Source: Cyclobacterium qasimii M12-11B
GTDB taxonomy: Bacteria; Bacteroidota; Bacteroidia; Cytophagales; Cyclobacteriaceae
Reading direction: 5' to 3'
Assembly (NCBI RefSeq): GCF_000427295.1
Contig: NZ_ATNM01000033.1
Coordinates: 17,392 to 81,391 of the forward strand
DNA: 64,000 nt
A program made the translations under genes and the position numbers. Shown here one piece after another: positions 1 to 8,220 of this stretch; the first letter of the stretch is position 1; each line of letters begins with the position of its first letter. Under the pieces are notes generated by a model that ran no database searches, was not told where the DNA came from, and was given only the letters and a program-made list of their open reading frames with translations.

Positions 1-522
1 CCCGTCATAATCATAGGCTTTGACTTCTCGTGTTGGGCTGTCTATAAAGTACATGGTTTTGTGGTCAAGTGACCAGCAAATCCCATTGGAAATGGATACA
101 TCCTCAATTTTTCTGGTAACCGTTAGGTCTTTTTCAACACAATAGAGTGCCCCTGCATGGTCTGTGAATTTGGTGCTCATGGTACCTACCCAAAGCCTTC
201 CTTCACTGTCACAGGCCCCGTCATTACAACGGTTTTCAGGTTTGTCTTTCTCAATGTCACAAAGCCAGTCAAACTTCTCTGTGTTTGGGTCAAAAAGGGC
301 AAGTTTTGCATCCAAAGCCAAAACAAGCTTCCCATTACCATCGGGAACTACTAATGTAAGCCTATGCGGAAAAGACCATTTCTTTACCCCACTTACTTCC
401 GGTTTCAGTTGGTACAAATGCCCCTTTTCTATGTCTACCCAAAGGTAACATCCCTGATCAGCCAGCCATGTTGGACTTTCAGCTAAAACACATTGTGCAT
501 TCAATAATAATATCGCTTCCAA
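1..522 (-). CDS. SMP-30/gluconolactonase/regucalcin family protein (3' end cut by window edge)
   Basis: 174 N-terminal codons are visible before the gene leaves the window. The product reads like the first half of an SMP-30/LRE beta-propeller: the entry motif LAESPTW (equivalent to the family GEGPxW), the metal-site region PENRCNDGACDSEGRLWVGT, and SNGICWSLDHKTMYFIDS. Such enzymes hydrolyse sugar lactones and bind one divalent metal. I place the start at a TTG codon (LEAILLLNAQ), because the alignment-like start fits the family, an in-frame stop lies four codons upstream, and no ATG is available. There is no signal peptide, so it is probably cytoplasmic. It follows the isomerase gene in the same direction but is separated by a hairpin terminator that ends only 15 bases upstream, so it is read through or has a promoter inside that hairpin. 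Family call is firm; substrate unknown. Confidence 0.85.
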   Translation of the reverse strand, partial: MEAILLLNAQCVLAESPTWLADQGCYLWVDIEKGHLYQLKPEVSGVKKWSFPHRLTLVVPDGNGKLVLALDAKLALFDPNTEKFDWLCDIEKDKPENRCNDGACDSEGRLWVGTMSTKFTDHAGALYCVEKDLTVTRKIEDVSISNGICWSLDHKTMYFIDSPTREVKAYDYDG

Positions 523-536
523 ATCACAAGAGGTTT

Positions 537-571
537 AAAAACCGCGCAAATTCAGAATTTGCACGGTTTTT
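537..571 (-). terminator. Rho-independent-type hairpin downstream of the isomerase gene
   Basis: Inverted repeat: accg-c-gcaaatt pairs with aatttgc-a-cggt around a 3-nt loop, one internal mismatch, flanked by an A run on the left and T run on the right, so it can act in both directions. It lies 17 bases beyond the stop of the sugar isomerase/epimerase gene, directly before the lactonase start. Confidence 0.75.
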
Positions 572-587
572 CATACTAAATTATTTA

Positions 588-1472
588 TTACGGCCAGTAA
601 ATAGCTATTTTTTTCTGAAGAAAAGTTACACTTCTCTCCAATTGATCCATGCCATCAACTCCATCTTCAATACTGATCCAACTATCGAAACCAACGCGTT
701 TCAATTCCGTAAAGATCGCATCGTAATCATTCAAGCCTTTTCCAATCTCTCCATGGCTCAACCTTTTGGCATAGCCTACTGCTCCACCTTCTTCTTTTCT
801 TAGGTCTTCAATTGTACCTGATTTCAAGTACCTGTCACTTGCGTGCATGGTAACTACTCTATCAGAAACTCTTTTCAACAATTCAATAGGATCTTCTCCT
901 GCTAGAAAAGTGTTGCTAGGGTCATAATTGACTCCAAAATTTGGATGGTCAATGCTGTCTACCAATTTACAGAAAACATCCATTTGTTGTGCAAATTCAG
1001 GATATTCCCAGAAATCATCTTTGTAGTGGTTTTCAAGGATCAGGGTAATGCCTCTTTCCTCAGCATAAGGAATACAAGCCATAATTGAATCTGCTGCGAG
1101 TTTCACTCCTTCATCCAAGGTCAATTCAGGTCTTTTTTGACCGGAAAGGACCCTACAATAATTCCCACCAAGGGTATGGGTCATGTCGATCCAATGCTTT
1201 TGCTTGGCTATTTCATTGTCACGGAAAGCTTTGTCAGGATGCGTGAAATCTGGTGAACAACACATCATTGGAATACTTTTACCAGTATCCTCCACCATTT
1301 TTCTATAAGTTGACCATTTGGACTGATCTTCCATGTCCAGAAAACCTGCGTACCATTCCAAACCCTCAACCTCTAAAGTAGAGGCCAATTGGATCCACTC
1401 TTCTAGTTTCATTGTTCCATCCTTACAGAGGGCTTGCATAAAGGCTTTAGGAAATGCTGCTAATTTAGGCAT
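588..1472 (-). CDS. Sugar phosphate isomerase/epimerase (xylose isomerase-like TIM barrel)
   Basis: 294 residues, the usual size of the AP_endonuc_2/xylose isomerase-like TIM-barrel family. Candidate divalent-metal ligands fall in the expected order: E147 (LILENH), D184 (NYDPSN), H210 (VTMHASDR) and E269 (SIEDG). No signal peptide, so cytoplasmic. Members interconvert ketoses by epimerisation or isomerisation; some related proteins are decarboxylases or dehydratases, so the exact reaction cannot be read from sequence. It sits 23 bases after the SDR gene in a five-gene minus-strand cluster with a dehydrogenase, an HPS-type decarboxylase/aldolase and a lactonase, which points to catabolism of an unusual sugar or sugar acid. 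Confidence 0.85.
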   Translation of the reverse strand: MPKLAAFPKAFMQALCKDGTMKLEEWIQLASTLEVEGLEWYAGFLDMEDQSKWSTYRKMVEDTGKSIPMMCCSPDFTHPDKAFRDNEIAKQKHWIDMTHTLGGNYCRVLSGQKRPELTLDEGVKLAADSIMACIPYAEERGITLILENHYKDDFWEYPEFAQQMDVFCKLVDSIDHPNFGVNYDPSNTFLAGEDPIELLKRVSDRVVTMHASDRYLKSGTIEDLRKEEGGAVGYAKRLSHGEIGKGLNDYDAIFTELKRVGFDSWISIEDGVDGMDQLERSVTFLQKKIAIYWP

Positions 1473-1495
1473 ATTTATAATTTCAATATTTTGTA

Positions 1496-2287
1496 TTAAT
1501 TAATTGTACTCGTGTCTTTTGGTGCGTTTCTTCCAATCAATGGATACTGCTCCAATTCCATAACCTGTCCACTCACAGGGCCAGACTCGTCAGATAACCA
1601 GAAAATAGCAGCTGCTGCTATTTCTTCAGGCGCTAAAATTCTTCCTGCTGGCGCATACATTTTAGGAAGGTCTTCAAACCACTTGTCTGAAAGTCCATGT
1701 TCCTTTTTACGTTGCTTCTCAGTCTCAGTCAATACCCATCCTGGGTTAATTTGATTGATTCTTACGCCATTGTCACGGAAAAGACTGTCGCCAAGGTTTC
1801 TGGTCATGGTCATTAGACCACCTTTAGAAATACTATAAGCCAACAAATTGGGCTCACCACTCCAGGCATTGACAGAACCAATGTTCAAAACATTGCCCCT
1901 ATTTGCTTCAAGTTGCTTTAGAGCTGCTTTGATTAAAAGCAAAGGAGCGATGGTATTGATAGAAAGCACCTTTTCCATAAATGGACGGTCTACTTCCTCA
2001 ATATCAGAAGAAACCACCCAGGCAGCATTGTTAACCACTGCATCCAATTTACCAAAGCTACTTACAGCCAGTGCTACTAATCGCTCTGCACAGCCATTCT
2101 CCTGTAAATCTTCAATATGAAGGACAGCGTTTTCAGCGCCTATGATTTCAACTACTTCCTGGCCCCATTTTTCTTCCAGGCCATGAATCACCAATTTGGC
2201 ACCCTCTTTTGCACTTCTGAGGGCAATGGCCTTACCTATACCGGTAGTACTACCAGTAACGATAATTACTTTATCCTTTAAGCGCAT
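1496..2287 (-). CDS. SDR family NAD(P)-dependent oxidoreductase
   Basis: 263 residues, typical classical short-chain dehydrogenase/reductase. The nucleotide-binding TGSTTGIG motif is at residues 11-18, NNAAW near 86-90, and the catalytic S138, Y151 and K155 (YSISK) are all present. PG near residue 187 (INPGWV) is also family-typical. It probably oxidises or reduces a hydroxyl of a sugar intermediate with NAD(P). The start lies only 2 bases after the stop of the zinc-type dehydrogenase gene, so the two are translated from one transcript. Two dehydrogenases in tandem suggest an oxidation followed by a reduction at different carbons (inference). Substrate unknown. Confidence 0.9.
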   Translation of the reverse strand: MRLKDKVIIVTGSTTGIGKAIALRSAKEGAKLVIHGLEEKWGQEVVEIIGAENAVLHIEDLQENGCAERLVALAVSSFGKLDAVVNNAAWVVSSDIEEVDRPFMEKVLSINTIAPLLLIKAALKQLEANRGNVLNIGSVNAWSGEPNLLAYSISKGGLMTMTRNLGDSLFRDNGVRINQINPGWVLTETEKQRKKEHGLSDKWFEDLPKMYAPAGRILAPEEIAAAAIFWLSDESGPVSGQVMELEQYPLIGRNAPKDTSTIN

Positions 2288-2289
2288 GG

Positions 2290-3315
2290 TTATACTGGTT
2301 TCAATACACTTTTAATCACCTCACCATGGTGCATTTTCTCAAAAGCTTCTAACCATGAAGTTACAGGCCAAACGCCTCCTATTATTGGTTTCACGTCTAA
2401 AATACCAGCACCCATCATGCCAATAACCTTTTCCCATATAGGCCAGTTATGACTGAAACTACCTTGTAAACGTACATTTTTCTGTACGATAGGATCCAAA
2501 GAAAAATTACATGGTTGAGGTCCCCAACCTACTTTGGTTATTTGACCATTAGGTCGTACCAAGTTCATTGCAATTTTAAGGGTTGCACTTGCTCCAGCAG
2601 CATCAATAATTAAATCTGCACCTAAGCCATCTCTTTCTCTGGCCCAGCCAGTAGCATCACCAATGATCGCTTCACAGCCATAACCTTTAGCAATTTCTAA
2701 TCTACCTCTATCGCCTTCCAAACCTACGATCGCTACTTCCGCTCCACTGATCTTGGCCATTACAGCGCACAATACACCTATAGTTCCAGGTCCAATTACC
2801 AAAACTCTGTCACCAGGTTTGATATTAGAATTAACGACCACTGCACTATAAGCCACACAACAAGGCTCTGTCAAACAAGCTTCCTCAAATGGCACTTGAT
2901 CAGGAACAGTGTGTAGACAACGGGCAGGAACTTTCACATATTTGGTCATGGCTCCATTTACCCCATATCCAAAACCCTTTCTTGTAGGATCAAGGTTATA
3001 AAGTCCAATTCGGCTCATAGGATTCAAAGGATCAATCACGGCAGCCGTTTCGCTTACTACCCTATCACCTACTTTCCAACCTTCTACTCTTGGTCCAACT
3101 TCTAATATCTTTCCTCCAAATTCATGACCTAACACGACAGGATAATTTACCGGCCAACTGTGATCAGAAGTCCATTGGTGCAAATCACTGCCACAAACGC
3201 CGACATTGGCCACTTCTAATAATACTTCTCCCTCACCAATCTCTGGTTGTTCAATTTCTCTTATTTCTACGGAACCTTTGGTTTCCGCATAGTTTACTAC
3301 AGCTGCTGCTTTCAT
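2290..3315 (-). CDS. Zinc-type alcohol/polyol dehydrogenase (MDR superfamily)
   Basis: 341 residues, MDR family like sorbitol, idonate or threonine dehydrogenases. Catalytic zinc ligands are visible: C41 (GVCGSD), H64-E65 (GHEFGG) and E150 (TEPCCVAY). The Rossmann motif GPGTIG lies near 175-180. The lobe between about residues 90 and 115 keeps the family landmarks ET and GFGYG, but the four cysteines that normally bind structural zinc (CxxCxxCx7C) are missing: the stretch reads AAVIDPLNPMSRIGLYNLDP. It therefore appears to be a one-zinc enzyme. Translationally coupled to the SDR gene and 18 bases after the HPS-like gene. It likely uses NAD(P) to oxidise a polyol or sugar; substrate not determinable. 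Confidence 0.88.
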   Translation of the reverse strand: MKAAAVVNYAETKGSVEIREIEQPEIGEGEVLLEVANVGVCGSDLHQWTSDHSWPVNYPVVLGHEFGGKILEVGPRVEGWKVGDRVVSETAAVIDPLNPMSRIGLYNLDPTRKGFGYGVNGAMTKYVKVPARCLHTVPDQVPFEEACLTEPCCVAYSAVVVNSNIKPGDRVLVIGPGTIGVLCAVMAKISGAEVAIVGLEGDRGRLEIAKGYGCEAIIGDATGWARERDGLGADLIIDAAGASATLKIAMNLVRPNGQITKVGWGPQPCNFSLDPIVQKNVRLQGSFSHNWPIWEKVIGMMGAGILDVKPIIGGVWPVTSWLEAFEKMHHGEVIKSVLKPV

Positions 3316-3333
3316 TTCGCTATTATTATTTTG

Positions 3334-4032
3334 TTATATTTTGATATCTCCGTAGGCATGGATGGCCTCACAAATCTTCCTTAATGAATCTTCTAAATTG
3401 CCATCTGCAGTTTTAAAAGCATCCGCATCAATGGTCAATGGAGCACCAAGAACTACTAGAGGAGCACCATATTTTGGAGTAGAAATGGCTTGCTCAAGGC
3501 TTAACCCTCCAACAGCCTGCACTGGTACATTTACCGCTGCAACGATTTCTTTCAATTGATCCAATGGACTTGGCATTCTTTTGCCTTGGGCAGCTATACC
3601 ACGTCTCTCGTCATACCCAATATGATGCACAATGTAATCACATCCCAGGTCTTCAAGAAATTTGGCGCCAGCAACCATGTCAGGGCAACCCAAGTTATCT
3701 CCCATCACTTTTACACCATGGTCTTTACCTGCCTGAACAACACACTTAATGGTTTCTTCATGGGCTCTTGCCATTACCACCACATGTGTAGCTCCTGCTT
3801 TGGCCATCATTTCTGCCTCAAGGTATCCACCATCCATGGTTTTAAGATCTGCGACTATTGGCACTCCAGGAAATGCTTCTCTAAGCTTTCTGACTCCGTG
3901 AAGACCCTCAGCAAGAATTAATGGCGTACCTGCTTCCAGCCAATCAACTCCTGCTCTCATTGCAAGCGCAGCTGTTTCCAAGGCTTCATCTATATTGGTT
4001 AGGTCTAAACTAATTTGTACAATTGGTTTCAT
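3334..4032 (-). CDS. HPS/KGPDC family protein (3-hexulose-6-phosphate synthase or 3-keto-L-gulonate-6-phosphate decarboxylase like)
   Basis: 232 residues of the orotidine monophosphate decarboxylase (OMPDC) suprafamily. The signature DxKxxD is seen as D62-L-K64-T-M-D67 in VADLKTMDGG, the substrate-binding D10 is in ISLDL, and H137/D141 sit in HHIGYDERR, matching the HPS position HAGxD. Known members either decarboxylate 3-keto-L-gulonate 6-phosphate or carry out formaldehyde aldol chemistry with ribulose 5-phosphate. The DLKTMD form is closer to HPS, but no PHI isomerase (SIS domain) partner lies nearby, so methylotrophy is not supported. First gene of the minus-strand operon with two dehydrogenases, an isomerase and a lactonase. 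It may catalyse the C-C cleavage step of the pathway (inference). Confidence 0.82.
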   Translation of the reverse strand: MKPIVQISLDLTNIDEALETAALAMRAGVDWLEAGTPLILAEGLHGVRKLREAFPGVPIVADLKTMDGGYLEAEMMAKAGATHVVVMARAHEETIKCVVQAGKDHGVKVMGDNLGCPDMVAGAKFLEDLGCDYIVHHIGYDERRGIAAQGKRMPSPLDQLKEIVAAVNVPVQAVGGLSLEQAISTPKYGAPLVVLGAPLTIDADAFKTADGNLEDSLRKICEAIHAYGDIKI

Positions 4033-4476
4033 TTGCTTAAGGTTATTTTGTAATAAATATTAATTGAATTATTTGCTAAATTATTAAAGTAAATCGATTT
4101 TTAAAGGGAGTTGAAACATGCCATATACACCTGGTTTTGGCCATAGGCTATTTAAATAAACAACAATAGATTAAAAACCGACCAGTCGTAGAGCGTATTT
4201 TTATCTTTATAATCTAATTACATTTGTAAAAAACACCTGATTTTCAAGTAATTTTAATTCTAAAACTTAAAATATATTTTTATAATCTGAGATAAAAATG
4301 CTATATCTAGCTTAATTGAATTTTGGGGATTAAGATTTTTATTCTGTTTCAATTTAATTATTTATTTTTGATCTTGTCTGTTATTTTCAATAGAATTACG
4401 TCAATTTATCATGAATGGGCTATTCTATAAATTAAAGGTTTTCCATTTACATTTATCACATAAAAATAATGCAATA
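4033..4476. other. Divergent intergenic region
   Basis: AT-rich spacer between the minus-strand sugar operon and the plus-strand small gene. No gene seen. A perfect TAnnTTTG-type minus-7 element (TACATTTG, 4219-4226) faces right and could serve the small gene, but it is about 250 bases from the start. On the minus strand TAATTTAG near 4080 is a weak match for the operon promoter. Confidence 0.4.
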
Positions 4477-4833
4477 ATGCAGGAGAAGTGGGTTTTTAAA
4501 AGTGAGAACATAAAAAAGGCGGAAGATTTTGAGTCAGCTTTTTCTAGCGTTTTAAAAGAGAACATGAATGAACTTGAGATATTCTTAAGTCTCTACACAA
4601 AACTTGATGGAGCATTGGCTGAGAACATCCACCTTTTGGAGCCATTGAAAGCACCACTTCAGGCATCAGGTTTCATCTCTTTGGGGTTTAACAAGAGTTT
4701 TTACAATGCCTGCTTAAATATCAATGAAGCGGATCTCGACAAAATAAAATTAGCCTATAATTTTAATGTTGACGAAGGACAGCTCATTTTAACTGGACCC
4801 GATATTCCAGAAAGAGAGCCAGATGATCTTTAA
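4477..4833 (+). CDS. Hypothetical protein
   Basis: 118 residues from the ATG at 4477; an ATG at 4411 would add 22 residues of poor quality, so I prefer the downstream one. I do not recognise the family. The protein is soluble, acidic, without signal peptide or membrane segment, and ends in a run of acidic and proline residues (PDIPEREPDDL). It stops 9 bases before the flavoprotein gene in the same direction, so the two are almost surely cotranscribed. It could be a small partner of that reductase, but this is context only. Confidence 0.7.
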   Translation: MQEKWVFKSENIKKAEDFESAFSSVLKENMNELEIFLSLYTKLDGALAENIHLLEPLKAPLQASGFISLGFNKSFYNACLNINEADLDKIKLAYNFNVDEGQLILTGPDIPEREPDDL

Positions 4834-4842
4834 GAAATACCT

Positions 4843-5952
4843 ATGAAGAAATTTGACATTGTGATCATTGGATCTGGACCAGCTGGAGCCATGGCTGCCT
4901 ATAAAGCTGCAGAGAAGGGTAAAAGTGTAGTAATAATTGAAAAAGAAAAACTTCCCCGATACAAAACCTGTGGGGGTGGTCTCGTTCACCGGGGCCGGGT
5001 ACGTTTGCCTTTCTCTATAGATGAAGTCATAGAAAAAGAATACCACGAGCTAGTAGTCTTTTTTGAAAATTCTCCCCAATTCTTTACTGCCAAAAGAAAC
5101 GAACCCATTATCTCAATGGTCATGAGGGATAGTTTTGATCAATTCTTAGTCAATAAGGCCTTGAAAAAAGGAGCTGTTTTAATGGAAGAAACAACAGCCC
5201 TAAGTATTGAAAGGTCAGAACAAGCCTTAATCCTGAAAACTACTGAAGGTGATGTTCATTGTCAATACCTTATAGGTGCAGATGGAGTACTTAGCAATAC
5301 TGCAAAAATGGGAGGTTGGAAAGAAAGCAGAACCCTTATTCCTGCTTTGGAATTTGAGGTCGTTGTTTCAAGTGAAGATTATAATAGGTTATCCAGTAAG
5401 GTTCGATTTGATGTGGATGCAGTACCTGATGGCTATGCATGGTGTTTCCCAAAAAACGGCCATCTTTCATTAGGCGTTTGCACTTTGAAAAAGCAAAAAA
5501 TTGATCTTAGAAAATACTACAATGCTTACCTAGAAAAGTTAGACATTAAAGAAATTATTTCCTCTGAAGCACATGGCTTTCAAATACCGGTAGGAAAAAG
5601 AAAGGATGGTTTTTCTAAAAACAGGGTTTTCCTTACTGGAGATGCTGCTGGTTTCGCAGATCCTTTGACAGCCGAAGGTATTTCCAATGCATTACTTTCA
5701 GGGGAATTGGCAGCTTCGGCCATTATAGACAACTTTTACGATGAAGTTGCTGCCTCAAATGCCTACCAGGAATTACTAGAAAAACAAATTTTAGCTGATC
5801 TAGGCAGTTCTGCTATCATTGCTTTTATTTGTTATGCCCAACCAGCTATTCGCAATATGTTACTTAAAAAGTTTGGCCAGAAAGGTTGTGAAATATTAAC
5901 TGATATTTTCATGGGGAAAAAAGCTTTCCCTGACGATCTTAAAAGAAAATAA
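4843..5952 (+). CDS. Geranylgeranyl reductase family FAD-dependent oxidoreductase
   Basis: 369 residues. N-terminal dinucleotide-binding motif GSGPAGA (residues 10-16), the PRYKTCGGG segment typical of the geranylgeranyl reductase family, a central IGADG motif, and the FAD ribityl-binding motif LTGDAAGFADPLTAEGI. Family members reduce isoprenoid double bonds on lipids or quinones, or act as flavin monooxygenase-like enzymes; the C-terminal part is short and hydrophobic, suggesting peripheral membrane attachment. It is downstream of an unknown 118-residue gene and ends at a bidirectional hairpin terminator. Family is firm; the substrate is open. Confidence 0.87.
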   Translation: MKKFDIVIIGSGPAGAMAAYKAAEKGKSVVIIEKEKLPRYKTCGGGLVHRGRVRLPFSIDEVIEKEYHELVVFFENSPQFFTAKRNEPIISMVMRDSFDQFLVNKALKKGAVLMEETTALSIERSEQALILKTTEGDVHCQYLIGADGVLSNTAKMGGWKESRTLIPALEFEVVVSSEDYNRLSSKVRFDVDAVPDGYAWCFPKNGHLSLGVCTLKKQKIDLRKYYNAYLEKLDIKEIISSEAHGFQIPVGKRKDGFSKNRVFLTGDAAGFADPLTAEGISNALLSGELAASAIIDNFYDEVAASNAYQELLEKQILADLGSSAIIAFICYAQPAIRNMLLKKFGQKGCEILTDIFMGKKAFPDDLKRK

Positions 5953-6011
5953 AAAGCCATGTTCCCTTGCTGAAATTTATCTAAAAGCAAAGAAACATGG
6001 CCTTATTTTTT
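5953..6011. terminator. Bidirectional terminator between convergent genes
   Basis: Arms gccatgtt (5956-5963) and aacatggc (5994-6001) form the outer stem, with ttgct/agcaa able to pair inside. An A run precedes and a six-T run (6006-6011) follows, so it serves both the flavoprotein gene and the convergent SMP-30 gene. Confidence 0.75.
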
Positions 6012-6025
6012 AAACTCAACACGGC

Positions 6026-7046
6026 TTATTTCAAAGGAATGCTAAGCACATAGCTATCGGCAGTAACAAACATTAAATCCTCTTTCGCATTTAAAGCAAC
6101 ATTAGATACCAGTTCGCCTAATTTCAACCTGCCTAACAGATCCCCATTCGAACCAAAACCCAAATGCCTCCAGGACCAGAAGCAATGATGGTTCCATCCT
6201 TTTTATTTTCAATCCATCTGGAAGCCCAGGTTCATTGGCTAAAACAGCACTGGCATCATAAAACACCTTACCATTTTTTAAACCTTTGTCCCCATCCAAT
6301 TCATACAAATACCAATAAGGTTTTTCGGGATCAGAATTGGCTATCAGCAGGTGTTTTTCATCCGGTAATAAAGCAATGCCATTTGGCCGGCTAATACTAT
6401 CCAACAACAATTGTAATTGACCATTCTTATTGTACCTATAAACACCTTGAAAATCGATCTCTTTTTTGGGGTCTTCCATTCTAAATTCCAATCCATAAGC
6501 AGGATCAGTAAAATATAGGTTACCCTTGGAATCATAGATGGCATCATTGGGACTATTGAAGCGTTTTCCCTCAAATTCAGCTATGACACTTTCATATTTG
6601 GGAGCGGGAGCATCCAATTCGGCCATCATTCTGGCCAAACGCCTCTCCCCATGCTGGCACAATACCAGCTTCCCACTTGGGTCCAGGAGCAAGCCATTAG
6701 AACCAACTTCCCCTCCTCTTGTCTCAGCAGAAGTGAGACCTGCAGGATTAAGGTAAACCTCAGGCAGAGCTCCCTCCTTCCATGCATAAACTTTATTCGT
6801 AGGTATTTCAGAAAACAACAGCATCTGCTCTTTTTCTACCCAAAGAGGACCCTCTGTCCATTCATAGTCAGCTCCTATAATTCTTGCCTCAATCCCTGAT
6901 GCAAAAATGTTCTGAAGTCCATCATTTTCCTCAACGATTGTAATGGGAAGGTAATCTTGTTCCTTATCCGCTATTTTCTTTTCGCTACAGGAAAACACCC
7001 CTACAGCAGATAGAAAAATGATACTTGAAATATGAAGCGCTTTCAT
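6026..7046 (-). pseudogene. SMP-30/gluconolactonase family lipoprotein, frame broken twice
   Basis: Extracytoplasmic relative of the lactonase at the left edge. The N-terminus carries a lipoprotein signal (lipobox VFSC, Cys 20), and the body shows FSEIPTNKVYAW, GGEVGSNGLLLDPSGKL, RFNSPNDAIYDSKGNLYFTDPAYGL and SRPNGIALLPDEKHL, all typical of secreted gluconolactonases. The open frame ends early at 6102, but the protein is continuous if one base is added to a T run at 6200-6204 and one to an A run at 6155-6158. The restored tail reads IIASGPGGIWVFGSNGDLLG then GRLKLGELVSNVAL and ends at 6026. It begins 1 base after the mutarotase stop, third gene of the GH2 operon. Likely a periplasmic or surface sugar-lactone hydrolase if functional. 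Confidence 0.85.
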
Positions 7047-7047
7047 G

Positions 7048-8220
7048 TTATTTTATCACTGAAAACTTATAAATGCATTCATGGGTGTAGGTGTCTCCAG
7101 GTCTTACAGTAACAGATGGGAACGAAGGCTGATTAGGAGAATCTGGGTAATGTTGTGTTTCCAAGCATATGGCACCTTGTTTCACATAGTCTTTACCATG
7201 TTTGGAAGCTCCTCCACTTGACATGAAGTTACCTGTATACACCTGAACACCTGGCTGATCAGTGAAAACCTCCATTTTCCTACCATTTTCAGGCACCCAA
7301 ACAGTTGCTGTCTTTATTGTCTCCTTGTTTCCTTCTTCACGGTTAATCACCCAATTGTGATCATATCCTCCACCTTTTTTAAGTTGTTCATTGTCGTCGT
7401 CTATTCGTTCTCCTATAAGGTGCGGCTCACTAAAATCAAATGGAGTTCCTTTTACCGACCTGATTTCACCTAGCGGAATTAAGGTATCATCAACAGGTGT
7501 GAAATTGTCTGCGTTAAGTTGAAGCATGTGATTTCTCACATTACCCTCCCCCTGGCCATTGAGGTTGAAGAATGAATGCTGTGTGAGGTTTACGATGGTT
7601 GGTTTGTCTGTAGTCGCCTTGTAGGTGATTTTGAATTCATTGTCATCTGTCAAGTAGTAATTCATGAAAACAGTTAGTTCTCCAGGAAAACCGCCTTCCC
7701 CATCCGGAGACACATATTTCATCTCCAATTTTTGATCTGTCGCTTCCAATACTTCCCAAACAACTTTGTGGTAGCCATCGGGTGCCCCATGAAGGTTGTT
7801 GGGACCGTTGTTTGCTTCTAAAGCATATTCTTTACCATCCAGGCTGAACTTTGCATTTGCAATTCGGTTGCCATATCGGCCAATAGGTGCCCCATAATAA
7901 CCACCCGGATTATTGATATACTCGTCTAGGTTGTCATAACCCAAAACGACATCTTCAAACTTCCCGTTTTTGTCAGGAGCAAAAAGCTCTACTACCCTTG
8001 CACCAAAATTGGTGACGGTCATTTCCATGCCATTTTTATTGGTGAGATGGTATAATTTTATTGTTTTACCATTTAAGGTTTTTTCAAATGCTGAATCTTC
8101 CATTGCTGTTAAATATTTGGGTTCTGATTTTTGTTCGTTATCAGTTTGCTCTTTATTATTCTGGCCACAGGCCATTAACAAACCGGATATTAAAAAGGCC
8201 ATTAAGGGTGATGCTTTCAT
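7048..8220 (-). CDS. galM: Aldose 1-epimerase (galactose mutarotase), lipoprotein
   Basis: 390 residues with lipoprotein signal (LLMAC, Cys 18), then a galactose mutarotase fold. Landmarks: NFGARVVELFAPD, PIGRYGNRIANA, NLHGAPDGYHKVVW with a substrate-binding His, NLTQHSFFNLNG with the catalytic His, and the catalytic acid in AICLETQHYPDSPNQPSFPS. It interconverts alpha and beta anomers of galactose or other aldoses outside the cytoplasm. The start codon overlaps the GH2 stop by 4 bases, and the SMP-30 gene follows after 1 base, so the three are translationally coupled. The arrangement fits release of a beta-linked hexose followed by anomer conversion. Confidence 0.93.
   Translation of the reverse strand: MKASPLMAFLISGLLMACGQNNKEQTDNEQKSEPKYLTAMEDSAFEKTLNGKTIKLYHLTNKNGMEMTVTNFGARVVELFAPDKNGKFEDVVLGYDNLDEYINNPGGYYGAPIGRYGNRIANAKFSLDGKEYALEANNGPNNLHGAPDGYHKVVWEVLEATDQKLEMKYVSPDGEGGFPGELTVFMNYYLTDDNEFKITYKATTDKPTIVNLTQHSFFNLNGQGEGNVRNHMLQLNADNFTPVDDTLIPLGEIRSVKGTPFDFSEPHLIGERIDDDNEQLKKGGGYDHNWVINREEGNKETIKTATVWVPENGRKMEVFTDQPGVQVYTGNFMSSGGASKHGKDYVKQGAICLETQHYPDSPNQPSFPSVTVRPGDTYTHECIYKFSVIK

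Noticed and set aside
468..803. 111-codon plus-strand frame over the isomerase 3' end
   Set aside because: Antisense to two real genes and runs through a terminator hairpin.
3334..4032. Methylotrophic 3-hexulose-6-phosphate synthase as a firm call
   Set aside because: No PHI isomerase or formaldehyde enzymes nearby; HPS and KGPDC cannot be separated on motifs alone.
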